Virus record (IMG/VR): IMGVR_UViG_3300022871_000393
Location: 1 to 24,865 of that record
DNA length: 24,865 bases
Source: a virus
Direction: 5' to 3' (one strand)
Both the position numbers and the translations under genes were made by a program. This document shows positions 7,884 through 14,826 of the stretch, one piece after another (positions within the stretch are counted from its first letter, which is position 1; every line of letters starts with the position of its first letter). The notes beneath the pieces are model-generated. The model was not told the DNA's origin. It did not search any database and saw only the letters and a program-made list of their open reading frames with translations.

Positions 7884-9370
7884 TTAACTTGGGGTTAAAA
7901 GACAAAATAGGCGAAGCGCTAACTGGCTTCATGTATCCGTACATACAAAATTATACGAAAGTAAGAGGTGATAAAATGCCAAAGAAAACAGTAGAACGCG
8001 ATCAATACAAATTACAAGAGAAATACCTATGGTTTTTAGGTGATGAGGATCTATTAGCAGACTTCTATCAATCAAAGACTAATGCGTATACAACCATTGA
8101 TACTAAAGATAGCTACTATTATGCTAATGTAACTAGCGATATAAGGGTAGTACATAGTGGAATACCTGCTATGATATGTCATGGTAAAGCAAGACTATTA
8201 ACGAATTCGGAAATCACTGCATCAGTAATGAAAGGTGAAAAAGAAAAAACTAAAGAAACTGATTTATTACATGAGATATTAGAAGATAATAACTGGCTAA
8301 CACTTTTATACAATTCAGTATTAACACAGTGCTGGGGTAAATCATTTGCTTGGAAAGTAAGTAGCGATCCAGAAGTAAGTGAATATCCAATAATTGAGAA
8401 GTATGCACCGTTTAACTATGAAGTGATTAAAACAAGAGGTAGAACACAAGGGTTTATATTCAAGGAGCATTACGACTTTGAAAAGAGTAACTATGTATTA
8501 CATGAAATATATGGTAAAGGCTTTGTAGAGTATAAATTATATAAGGTTAAAGATAAAGAATTAGTAGACATACCATTGAATACGTTGGAAGAAACAATGG
8601 ATTTAGTACCATATACATTTAAAGGCGATTTTATATTAGGTGGAGAGTTTGAAGGACTTAAATCTGACTTTGATGGCATAGTAGCTGAATTTGATAGTAT
8701 AGATGAAGTATGGTCACAACTAATGGACGAATATAGAACAGGTAGAGCAGAAACATATATACCTGATATATTAGCAACAGGTAAAGTATTCAATAACTTT
8801 AGAAAGAAATATGTAGTAACTGGTACTGATGATCGTGAGAACGGTAAGAACGAAATATCACATAATCAACCAGCAATAAGAACAGATGAGTATACGAAGG
8901 GTGTAAACGCTTTATTAAATAACATATTAGCCAATGTAGGGCTTAACGCTTTAACTATTGGTATAAATGATACTGCTGGAGCAAACGCATCAGGAGAAGC
9001 TTTAATACAACGTGAAATGACATCGTTGAGAACTAGGCAATCTATGGTTACACATCTTGTGGACTTCTTACAACCGATGTTAGAAACGGTTATGCAGGCA
9101 TATGATGTATTTAGAAAGAAATCACCAAAAGAATATGATGTTAAAATAGAAATTGGGGATTACATTACACCAGATAGACAAACACTAATAGAACAAAATA
9201 AAATGATGGTAGAAGCCAATATTACTGATAATGAAAAAGCGTTAGATGAAATATACGGTGATGAATTAGATGAAGACGAAAGAGCAAGGATATTACAAAA
9301 CACAGGTAATACAATGTTCATACCAGAAGAACCAATAGAAGAACCGATTGAAGAACCAATAGTAGAGTAG
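7880..9370 (+). CDS. Portal protein
   Basis: This 496-residue protein follows terL and has portal features of the SPP1/Firmicutes type. It includes YLWFLGDEDLLADFY near the N-terminus, YYANVTSDIRVVHSGIPAMICHGKARLLT, a long alpha/beta wing, and a helical C-terminal part with ANASGEALIQREMTSLRTRQ. The portal dodecamer forms the DNA channel of the capsid. The start is uncertain. GTG 7880 overlaps the terL stop; TTG 7889 sits 8 bp after GGGAAG; ATG 7976 has the best site (AGAGGTGATAAA). The upstream 32 residues look coding (DKIGEALTGFMYPYIQNY), so I keep the early start and treat 7976 as a possible internal initiation. The C-terminus carries three acidic EEPI repeats encoded by a 12-bp unit. Confidence 0.9.
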   Translation: MINLGLKDKIGEALTGFMYPYIQNYTKVRGDKMPKKTVERDQYKLQEKYLWFLGDEDLLADFYQSKTNAYTTIDTKDSYYYANVTSDIRVVHSGIPAMICHGKARLLTNSEITASVMKGEKEKTKETDLLHEILEDNNWLTLLYNSVLTQCWGKSFAWKVSSDPEVSEYPIIEKYAPFNYEVIKTRGRTQGFIFKEHYDFEKSNYVLHEIYGKGFVEYKLYKVKDKELVDIPLNTLEETMDLVPYTFKGDFILGGEFEGLKSDFDGIVAEFDSIDEVWSQLMDEYRTGRAETYIPDILATGKVFNNFRKKYVVTGTDDRENGKNEISHNQPAIRTDEYTKGVNALLNNILANVGLNALTIGINDTAGANASGEALIQREMTSLRTRQSMVTHLVDFLQPMLETVMQAYDVFRKKSPKEYDVKIEIGDYITPDRQTLIEQNKMMVEANITDNEKALDEIYGDELDEDERARILQNTGNTMFIPEEPIEEPIEEPIVE

Positions 9371-9379
9371 GTGATATAA

Positions 9380-10210
9380 GTGTTAGAAGAAGTTTTAACT
9401 AAACAGGAAACCAATTTACTAAAGGCTATGACAAAGGATTATAGCGATAGTTATCAAGAAATTAAACATGAGTATGAACAATACGATTGGCAATACGATG
9501 ATGAAGGCGAATTAAAGAATACCGATGATTTAAAGGAATTTAAAAAGAACATGGCTATTATTATAGGTTCTCTATGGTTGACAAATGGAAAGAACATAAC
9601 AAAGACATCAGCTGACACAATAGGAACAACTAGACTATTCTATGACTTTATGGATAAGCAAATAGACACTAGGATCAATACTAAACTTAATTTATCACAT
9701 ATAATAAGCGAACAGATAAGAGAAAGAAATGAAAAGATACAGTTTAAATCAATTATAGGTGGCAATATTAAGGGTACTACTCAACGAATGTATAGTGTAG
9801 TAGCACAAGGTGTTAAAGGACAAAAGACACCTAGACAAGTAGAAAAGAGCATTAAGAAGATATTATCAAACAACGGTGGTAAAGCAACTACTATAGCAAC
9901 TACTGAAGTCAACACACACAAAAGTCTAGCCAAGCAATCAGCAGGTAAATTAAGCGAAACAAGAGGAAACCTAATGAAAAAGACTTGGATTTATAACTGG
10001 ATAGCAGCAGAACCTAGAATGGACCACGCTTCAATAGATGGCGAACAAGTGTTCGGTGTAGGTAGTTACTTTAGTATAGGAACAGACGCACCACAAAACT
10101 TTGGCGATCCTGCACAGGATATTAACTGTCATTGTTCACATATAGTGGAATACACAACACCTATTGACTTTGATACAGATGAGTACAAAGAGTTCATAAA
10201 AAACTATTAG
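9380..10210 (+). CDS. Minor head protein, phage Mu F-like head morphogenesis domain
   Basis: The C-terminal third matches the Mu-F head morphogenesis family. It contains TTEVNTHKSLAKQSAGKL, then W-x-AAEPRMDHASIDGEQV and a closing Cys motif NCHCSH (C250, C252). The N-terminal two-thirds are helical and charged. Such proteins sit on or near the portal inside the prohead and are often ejected or needed for assembly. The start is GTG 9380 with TAGGTGAT 6-7 bp upstream; the gap to the portal gene is 9 bp. The protein (276 aa) has no extra toxin domain after the Mu-F part, unlike some family members. It precedes the scaffold gene, the normal order. Confidence 0.9.
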   Translation: MLEEVLTKQETNLLKAMTKDYSDSYQEIKHEYEQYDWQYDDEGELKNTDDLKEFKKNMAIIIGSLWLTNGKNITKTSADTIGTTRLFYDFMDKQIDTRINTKLNLSHIISEQIRERNEKIQFKSIIGGNIKGTTQRMYSVVAQGVKGQKTPRQVEKSIKKILSNNGGKATTIATTEVNTHKSLAKQSAGKLSETRGNLMKKTWIYNWIAAEPRMDHASIDGEQVFGVGSYFSIGTDAPQNFGDPAQDINCHCSHIVEYTTPIDFDTDEYKEFIKNY

Positions 10211-10268
10211 CAATTCGGGCTTAACCTTATGTGCCCTTAAACAATGGGAAGAAAAGAGGATTTTACTT
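10211..10268 (+). promoter_or_regulatory. Leader before the scaffold gene; candidate structured RNA
   Basis: The 58-bp gap between the Mu-F and scaffold genes contains GGGC (10217-10220) complementary to GCCC (10233-10236). CCC (10234-10236) could instead pair with GGG at 10246-10248, giving two mutually exclusive short helices or a pseudoknot. The AAGAGG site at 10254-10259 lies 9 bp before the scaffold ATG. From memory, comparative surveys described conserved RNA motifs upstream of GP20-type scaffold genes (GP20-a/-b). I cannot test membership here. It is not a terminator, as no U-run follows. Confidence 0.4.
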
Positions 10269-10853
10269 ATGGAAAGTAAAAAAGAAACAGTTGAAACTAC
10301 TGAACAATCAACTATAAAAGAGGTAGACGAAAAGACTTTTACACAGGATGATGTTAATAACATTGTTGCAAAGAATGTAAAAGAAGAAATGGCAAAGGCA
10401 CTAAAAAAACTAGGAGTGGAAGATTTTGACAATGCTAAAATAGCAGTTGATGAATATTCTAAACTTCAAGAAGCTCAAAAAACAGAATTGGATAAGGCAT
10501 TAGAAACAACTGGTGTATTACAAACAGAAGTAAGCAAGTGGAAGGATATGTATCAAAACAAGGATTTAGAAGTAGCTATAGCGGATACGTTATTAGAACT
10601 AGAAGTAGATACTAAACACAAAGATGTGTTAATTAAACTAATAGACAACGAAGCTATATTTACAGACAAAGGACTTGATAGAGAAGTATTGAAGACACAA
10701 CTTACTGAAATTATTGAAGATAAACTACCAATGTTAAGAGAACAACCAAGCACTAAAGTCGGTGTAGAAAATAAAGCAACTACACCAAACAAACAATCAT
10801 CTAAATCATTTTTAGATGAAAAGTACAAAAACAATCCTTTTTATAAAGGATAA
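10269..10853 (+). CDS. Capsid scaffolding protein (phage GP20-like)
   Basis: This 194-residue, highly charged and mostly helical protein lies directly before the major capsid gene, the usual place of scaffolds in Firmicutes siphophages. It is rich in Glu/Lys/Thr with heptad-like stretches (DDVNNIVAKNVKEEMAKALKKL; YSKLQEAQKTELDKALE) suggesting a coiled-coil core. A disordered Pro/Asn/Gln/Ser linker near residues 158-178 leads to a compact C-terminal tail (SFLDEKYKNNPFYKG), typical of scaffolds that bind the coat protein by their C-terminus. The core phrase ADTLLELEVDTKHKDVLIKLID recalls GP20-family members. No protease gene is seen between portal and capsid, so the scaffold probably exits intact. 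Confidence 0.88.
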   Translation: MESKKETVETTEQSTIKEVDEKTFTQDDVNNIVAKNVKEEMAKALKKLGVEDFDNAKIAVDEYSKLQEAQKTELDKALETTGVLQTEVSKWKDMYQNKDLEVAIADTLLELEVDTKHKDVLIKLIDNEAIFTDKGLDREVLKTQLTEIIEDKLPMLREQPSTKVGVENKATTPNKQSSKSFLDEKYKNNPFYKG

Positions 10854-10877
10854 TCAATCAATGAAAGGAATGATTAA

Positions 10878-11753
10878 ATGTCACTAACAATAAACTCACA
10901 ATACGTAGATGAAAAATATTTACCTATTGTAGAACCAAACTTATACTACGACAGTGTATTAGTACCAGGTATGACATATACTGACAAAGTAGTTACACAA
11001 GCTGGAGGTTACTTTTTCCACAAATTAGGAAGCAACGCAATCGTTGATCCTCAAGTTGTAGGTGGAAGCTTCTCAGGAGCTACTACTGCAGATACTTTAA
11101 TTCAAGTTGTTATTAACAACGCATTTAGAGTAGAAGAACAAATTTTTGGTATTACTGAAGCAGCAGTTGCTTACAATAAAGCAGAAGCTGAATATTCAAG
11201 AATACTTAAAGAAGTTTCAGAAGGATGGCAAACTTCAGGACTAGCATGTCTAGTTAATGAAGGTACTGACTATTCTGATACTACTGCTATTTCTGATAGT
11301 AATGTATTATCTTATATCATAGGTATGAGAAAAGAATTAAAAGACAACAAAGCAAATCCTACTTATGTAATAGTATCAACTTCAGTTTATGAAGAAATAT
11401 TAACACAAGCAGGTGGAGATTTCGTACCAGTTAAAAACGACGACGTATTCTCTACAGGTAGAGCTGGATTATGGTATGGAATTAGAGTTATAGAAGCAAA
11501 CGGTTTAAATGAAACTGCAGCTTTATATTTCCCATACAGCGATAGTGCAAATTCAACTTCTGTAAACTTATCTCTAGTAGATATGATTATGGGTGATGCG
11601 GATGCATTCGGAATTACCACTTTATTATCAGCTATGAGAATTATAGATACTGAAGATTATATTGGTAAAAAAGCACAAGTAGAAATCAACTCTGGATTTA
11701 GAGTATTGAACGCTACTAAAATACAAGTTAAATATCACGCGTCAAGCGTATAA
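10878..11753 (+). CDS. Major capsid protein
   Basis: This 291-residue protein follows the scaffold and has the character of an HK97-fold coat protein without an N-terminal delta domain. The N-terminal region contains DEKYLPIVEPNLYYDSVLVPGM; the middle has a helical stretch (KAEAEYSRILKEVSEGWQTS) and SYIIGMRKELKDNKANPTYVIVSTSVYEEIL; the end is beta-rich (FGITTLLSAMRIIDTEDYIG). AAAGGA precedes the ATG by 8 bp. Its codon choice differs from the neighbours: isoleucine is mostly ATT/ATC instead of ATA, and TTC is common, as expected for the most abundant virion protein. Assignment rests on position, length and general look rather than one diagnostic motif. Confidence 0.88.
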   Translation: MSLTINSQYVDEKYLPIVEPNLYYDSVLVPGMTYTDKVVTQAGGYFFHKLGSNAIVDPQVVGGSFSGATTADTLIQVVINNAFRVEEQIFGITEAAVAYNKAEAEYSRILKEVSEGWQTSGLACLVNEGTDYSDTTAISDSNVLSYIIGMRKELKDNKANPTYVIVSTSVYEEILTQAGGDFVPVKNDDVFSTGRAGLWYGIRVIEANGLNETAALYFPYSDSANSTSVNLSLVDMIMGDADAFGITTLLSAMRIIDTEDYIGKKAQVEINSGFRVLNATKIQVKYHASSV

Positions 11754-11773
11754 TTAGAAAGGAGCAATAAACT

Positions 11774-12187
11774 ATGGCATTAGAAAACGATAGAAGTCAG
11801 TATCTTACGATAGTTGAACTACACACAATACTGAACGATGATGGTACTTTGTATCCAGACAACTGTGATGGAACAATGAATAAAATATATGTAGCATCAG
11901 AACTTATTAAGGCACACTGTTTCAATTGGGCAAAGATATCAGCTGATGACTATACTGCTACTACTGCTCCTGATAATTTAAAACTAGCAACAGCATATCA
12001 AGTTGAATACAACGAGAATAATCTTGGACTAGATGATGATTACGCTGGAGCGGCAACAAGTTTCAACATTGGCAAGTACTCGGAAAGTAACACAACAGGT
12101 GGTACAGGTTCTAAAGAATATCAAAAAATAGCACCTAAATCACAAAGGTATCTAATTCAGTCTGGTCTTTTGACTAGAATATTATAA
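11774..12187 (+). CDS. Head-tail connector / adaptor protein
   Basis: This 137-residue protein is the first gene after the capsid protein, the standard position of the adaptor that docks under the portal (HK97 gp6 / SPP1 gp15 / YqbG type). The N-terminus MALENDRSQYLTIVELHTIL and the later LATAYQVEYNENN and FNIGKYSES phrases fit connectors of this group. They normally contain QxEY and a SIGxxS-like strand before the C-terminal helix (here ISP-like IAPKSQRYLIQSGLL). AAAGGAG lies 9 bp before the ATG. A short hairpin begins at the stop codon. No enzymatic motif is expected or seen. Confidence 0.78.
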   Translation: MALENDRSQYLTIVELHTILNDDGTLYPDNCDGTMNKIYVASELIKAHCFNWAKISADDYTATTAPDNLKLATAYQVEYNENNLGLDDDYAGAATSFNIGKYSESNTTGGTGSKEYQKIAPKSQRYLIQSGLLTRIL

Positions 12188-12213
12188 TCATTGGGGACTT
12201 ATTCCCCTTTGAT
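12187..12213 (+). promoter_or_regulatory. Intergenic hairpin after the connector gene
   Basis: GGGGA (12193-12197) pairs with TCCCC (12203-12207) around a CTTAT loop. The stem extends through ATCA/TGAT outside two T-T mismatches. No U-run follows and an AGGAGG site lies only 12 bp downstream, so this is more likely an mRNA-stabilising, processing or partial-attenuation element than a full terminator. Confidence 0.55.
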
Positions 12214-12237
12214 AATTATTATTTAGGAGGTTAAAAT

Positions 12238-12573
12238 ATGATAAAACAAATACCAAGATCAAGATTGCCACATACCATAACACACAAATATGACTTTACT
12301 AATACAGGTGAAGCAATAAATGATCCAACTAGTAGAGAAATTCAATTCGTAAAAATTGATGAGCAACAAGTATTAAAGATGTCAAAGGATGGAAAAGAAA
12401 TAATTGGTAAAGCTACTTTGTTTTACGATTATCAAAACTCTATACCTAAACATTTAACATTTACAGAACAAGATTTAATAACATTCAATGGTCGTGAGTA
12501 CGAAGTACGAGATATTGATACTTTATATGGTAATGGTACTAATCCACATCACTATGAGATTATATTAGTATGA
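12238..12573 (+). CDS. Minor capsid protein 1-like / head closure protein
   Basis: The 111-residue protein starts MIKQIPRSRLPHTITHKY, the recognisable opening of the Minor_capsid_1 (head-closure) family. It then forms a small beta-barrel-like sequence with FTEQDLITFNGREYEVRDIDTLY and a C-terminal strand PHHYEIILV. Head-closure proteins dock beneath the adaptor and seal DNA in the filled head. AGGAGG sits 7 bp before the ATG, and the 3' end overlaps the next start (ATGA). It forms an ordered series with the next two genes, as in other Firmicutes siphophages. Confidence 0.85.
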   Translation: MIKQIPRSRLPHTITHKYDFTNTGEAINDPTSREIQFVKIDEQQVLKMSKDGKEIIGKATLFYDYQNSIPKHLTFTEQDLITFNGREYEVRDIDTLYGNGTNPHHYEIILV

Positions 12574-12920
12574 AGGCTTTTAAGAACTTTCAACAAGCTA
12601 ATAACTGGTTATTATCTATTGGTAAGAAAACTACTAGAGATGCAATACCAGCAGTATCACAACAAGCATATAAAGACGTTAAAGAATTTACCTATTGGGA
12701 TGAAGGTACAATGTATCAAAGCGGATCACTACATAGTAAATTTGCTCAAGGTATAGTAACTATGATAGCACCACAGGTCAGAAGGTTATACTACGGAGAT
12801 GCAAGTGCTGGTCCAGGTAATAGGAGAGCAATATCATTATGGTGGGAAGAAACCGTAAGAAGAAATGTAAAAGAATGGAAAAGAATATACATAAAGATTT
12901 ATGATTATTATAAGAGGTGA
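12570..12920 (+). CDS. Minor capsid protein 2-like (HK97 gp10-like neck protein)
   Basis: This 116-residue protein resembles the Minor_capsid_2 / HK97 gp10 group of neck proteins. The central part SGSLHSKFAQGIVTMIAPQVRRLYYG has the family pattern of a strand-rich core ending in ARRLYYG-like residues. A conserved-looking W-W region (SLWWEETVRRNVKEWKRIY) closes it. There is no strong Shine-Dalgarno in front of ATG 12570. Its start overlaps the upstream stop by 4 bp, so it relies on coupling. It ends 4 bp before the tail-terminator gene, and its own last codons (AAG AGG TGA) supply the ribosome site for that gene. Confidence 0.8.
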   Translation: MKAFKNFQQANNWLLSIGKKTTRDAIPAVSQQAYKDVKEFTYWDEGTMYQSGSLHSKFAQGIVTMIAPQVRRLYYGDASAGPGNRRAISLWWEETVRRNVKEWKRIYIKIYDYYKR

Positions 12921-12924
12921 TTAG

Positions 12925-13317
12925 ATGGCATATAACAGTACGGAATTTGTGACTAAAGTTAGATTACTAATTGAAGAAACAAGCATAACGAAAGCATATA
13001 GTCCAGAACTACCTAAAACAGGTACTTCAGTAGCGGCTGTATCACTTATGGATGGTGAAACTACCAATAAATTAAACGCAACTAGAATATATAGTACGGT
13101 TAGATTTAGAGTGCTTATAAGGGGTACTAAAAATGATGACACTACTACTAGAGGTTTAGTAGATGAAGTAGTTAATAAACTTAATATGCAAAATGGTTTA
13201 ACGCTAACAAGTTCAAATATTGAAATGATATATGTAGATAACGAACCTCAATACGTAGGAAAAGATGAAAATGAAAGAATATTATATAATGTTAATTTCA
13301 AAGCAATAATAGAGTAG
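12925..13317 (+). CDS. Minor capsid protein 3-like / tail terminator
   Basis: The 130-residue protein has the layout of the Minor_capsid_3 (tail terminator) family. An N-terminal helix (TEFVTKVRLLIEE) is followed by strands, a variable loop, YSTVRFRVLIRGTKND, a helix TTRGLVDEVVNKL and a final strand ILYNVNFKAII. Such proteins cap the growing tail tube and join it to the head. The start ATG is 8-9 bp after AGAGGTGATT. It sits between the gp10-like neck gene and the major tail protein, as expected. The neck series (adaptor, closure, gp10-like, terminator) is complete. Confidence 0.82.
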   Translation: MAYNSTEFVTKVRLLIEETSITKAYSPELPKTGTSVAAVSLMDGETTNKLNATRIYSTVRFRVLIRGTKNDDTTTRGLVDEVVNKLNMQNGLTLTSSNIEMIYVDNEPQYVGKDENERILYNVNFKAIIE

Positions 13318-13327
13318 GAGGAATAAG

Positions 13328-13747
13328 ATGGCTTATATTACAGGTAAAGACTTCAAATTAGAAGTAGATATTACAGGTTCTGAAAGTTGGCAAGAAGCTG
13401 ACATAGTAAGTGCTGATGTATCATGGGGAGAAGTTGTTGATACTTTTTACAAACTTAATAGTGATGTAGCACAAAACAAAGTAACAGCATTAGATCCTGA
13501 ATTTGGATTTACAATTAAGTATGATGATGGAGATACTTTATCAGAATTTTTATTAACAATCCGACATACAACAACTAGAAGTTTAGCAATCAGAATTACT
13601 GATACTGCTGACGGAACAAGTGGAGCAACTTTAACGTTCAATGGCGAACTTACTGCTATTAGCGAAACAATGACAATAGAAGAAGTAAGAGCAATAGATA
13701 TTACATTTAAAGTAGCAGACGGAACAATTACAAGAACTTCATTATAA
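13328..13747 (+). CDS. Major tail (tube) protein
   Basis: At 139 residues this is a compact tube protein. The sequence is beta-rich with alternating polar/hydrophobic residues (FKLEVDITGSESWQEADIVS; FGFTIKYDDGDTL; TTRSLAIRITD; TLTFNGELTAISE; AIDITFKVADGTI), consistent with the single-domain tube fold shared by siphovirus tails. It follows the tail terminator and precedes the chaperone genes. TAGGAGGA lies before the ATG. Like the capsid gene, it favours ATT/ATC over ATA for isoleucine, a sign of high expression. No sheath gene is next to it, so the tail should be non-contractile. Confidence 0.88.
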   Translation: MAYITGKDFKLEVDITGSESWQEADIVSADVSWGEVVDTFYKLNSDVAQNKVTALDPEFGFTIKYDDGDTLSEFLLTIRHTTTRSLAIRITDTADGTSGATLTFNGELTAISETMTIEEVRAIDITFKVADGTITRTSL

Positions 13748-13773
13748 TATATGGGGGCTTTGCTCCCTTATAT
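13747..13773 (+). promoter_or_regulatory. Strong hairpin after the tail tube gene
   Basis: TATA-T-GGGGGC (13748-13758) pairs with GCTCCC-T-TATA (13762-13772) around a TTT loop, with one G-U pair and one T-T mismatch. It starts right at the tube stop codon. It ends 11 bp before AAGGAGG of the chaperone gene. Followed only by AACTTTT, it could be a weak terminator that lowers chaperone expression relative to tube protein. The ATG at 13751 inside the stem is not used as a start. Confidence 0.6.
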
Positions 13774-13792
13774 AACTTTTAAGGAGGAAACA

Positions 13793-14278
13793 ATGATAGA
13801 GTTTAATGTAGAAGAAATCTTTTTTGAAACACAGGTTAAGCTAGGATACAAAGAAGAAGGTAAACCTAATACAAAAGAAATAGAAGTCAAAGTAACGTAT
13901 GATGAAAGCGAACAGTTAAGGGAAATATTTAAAAGATTAGATACACAGGTAAATGATAAAACAAGCATAGTTAAAGCAATAAGTGAACAAGATAAATTGG
14001 TTTCTTTAACAACTGATGCAGATAAATATAAACAAGAAATAGATAAATTACACATGATAAAGGAACAAGCTAGACAATTAGAAATAGCGATAGATGGAGA
14101 AAACGAAGAACTAGGTATTGACATGGGGAATATATTTTTTAAAGATCAAGTAGACTTTTTAAAAAACGTAATGCCAGAAATAGAATATAACAATTTAGTT
14201 GGTAAAGTGGGCCTGCTTGTAATAAGCACTTTAATAGACCAAAACAAAGAGCAATATACGAATACAATCCAACAATAG
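13793..14278 (+). CDS. Tail assembly chaperone, first (gpG-like) reading frame
   Basis: This 161-residue, mostly helical and acidic protein occupies the position between tube and tape measure where tail assembly chaperones are encoded. It has no catalytic motif (IEVKVTYDESEQLREIFKRL; KYKQEIDKLHMIKEQARQLE). The start is ATG 13793, 7 bp after AAGGAGGA; the frame is open to ATG 13751, but that codon lies inside the intergenic hairpin and lacks a ribosome site. The stop is TAG 14276-14278. The next frame (-1) is open from 14206, overlaps this gene by 73 bp and contains the conserved start of the Gp15-family partner, so a fused longer product made by frameshifting is likely. Confidence 0.75.
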   Translation: MIEFNVEEIFFETQVKLGYKEEGKPNTKEIEVKVTYDESEQLREIFKRLDTQVNDKTSIVKAISEQDKLVSLTTDADKYKQEIDKLHMIKEQARQLEIAIDGENEELGIDMGNIFFKDQVDFLKNVMPEIEYNNLVGKVGLLVISTLIDQNKEQYTNTIQQ

Positions 14279-14325
14279 ATTGGAATGACATAGATAAGAT
14301 TAAAATAAACGGTAAAGAATATACA
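14206..14325 (+). other. Probable -1 frameshift zone joining the tail chaperone frames
   Basis: In the -1 frame relative to the upstream gene there is no stop from 14206 into the Gp15-type gene, and no ATG, GTG or TTG before 14326. The frame translates to family-like residues just upstream of that ATG (WNDIDKIKINGKEYT). Overlap with the upstream frame spans 14206-14278. No perfect X XXY YYZ heptamer is present. Partial candidates are TTTAATA (14230-14236), CCAAAAC (14239-14245) and AAACAAA (14242-14248). Confidence 0.5.
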
Positions 14326-14826
14326 ATGGATATAAGCTTTAAGGCGGTCATGTTAGCGTTTGAATACGCTGAACAACAAAAAGTCAACGAAGTAATAGAG
14401 TTATTGATACCTGAATTAGATATAGATATACCTAACAAGGTTGATTTAATTAACTCAATATTCAATTCATTACAAAAAGCTGTTAAAAGCGATGGTAAAA
14501 GGACTATTGATTTTAAGATAGATTACAGGCTTATATGGGACAGTTTTAAATCAGCAAGGCAAATAGACTTAAACAAAGATAAAATCAACTGGTGGGAGTT
14601 TAATTCAATGCTAGAGGGTATATTCCTTGAAGGTAACGCATCAATTTGTAAGGTAGTAGGATTTAGAACAGAAAAACTACCAAAGGCAGATAAGTATAAC
14701 AAAGATTATATAAACTTTGTAAAACTAATGAAATTGAAATATCGTTTAAAGAACGAGAACAAAGAAGGGTTAAGTATTTTATATAATTACTTAAACGAAA
14801 AGGTGGGTGAGAAAGATGGCAGCTGA
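14326..14826 (+). CDS. Gp15-family tail assembly chaperone (second frame)
   Basis: This belongs to the phage Gp15 family (Listeria A118 gp15-like), recognised by SFKAVMLAFEYAE, then DYRLIWDSFKSARQIDL and INWWEFNSMLEGIF, the most conserved block. Members sit just before the tape measure gene and act in tail assembly. ATG 14326 is only the first available start. Usual members begin earlier with an I-x-I-x-G-K-x-Y strand, which here lies upstream of this ATG in the same frame (KIKINGKEYT), and the ATG has no good Shine-Dalgarno. The protein is therefore probably made as the C-terminal part of a frameshifted fusion of about 345 residues, analogous to gpGT of lambda. The 3' end overlaps the tape measure start by 11 bp. 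Confidence 0.8.
   Translation: MDISFKAVMLAFEYAEQQKVNEVIELLIPELDIDIPNKVDLINSIFNSLQKAVKSDGKRTIDFKIDYRLIWDSFKSARQIDLNKDKINWWEFNSMLEGIFLEGNASICKVVGFRTEKLPKADKYNKDYINFVKLMKLKYRLKNENKEGLSILYNYLNEKVGEKDGS

Noticed and set aside
13751-13792. Upstream ATG 13751 as start of the chaperone gene
   Set aside because: The ATG lies within the strong hairpin, has no Shine-Dalgarno, and ATG 13793 follows AAGGAGG at good spacing.
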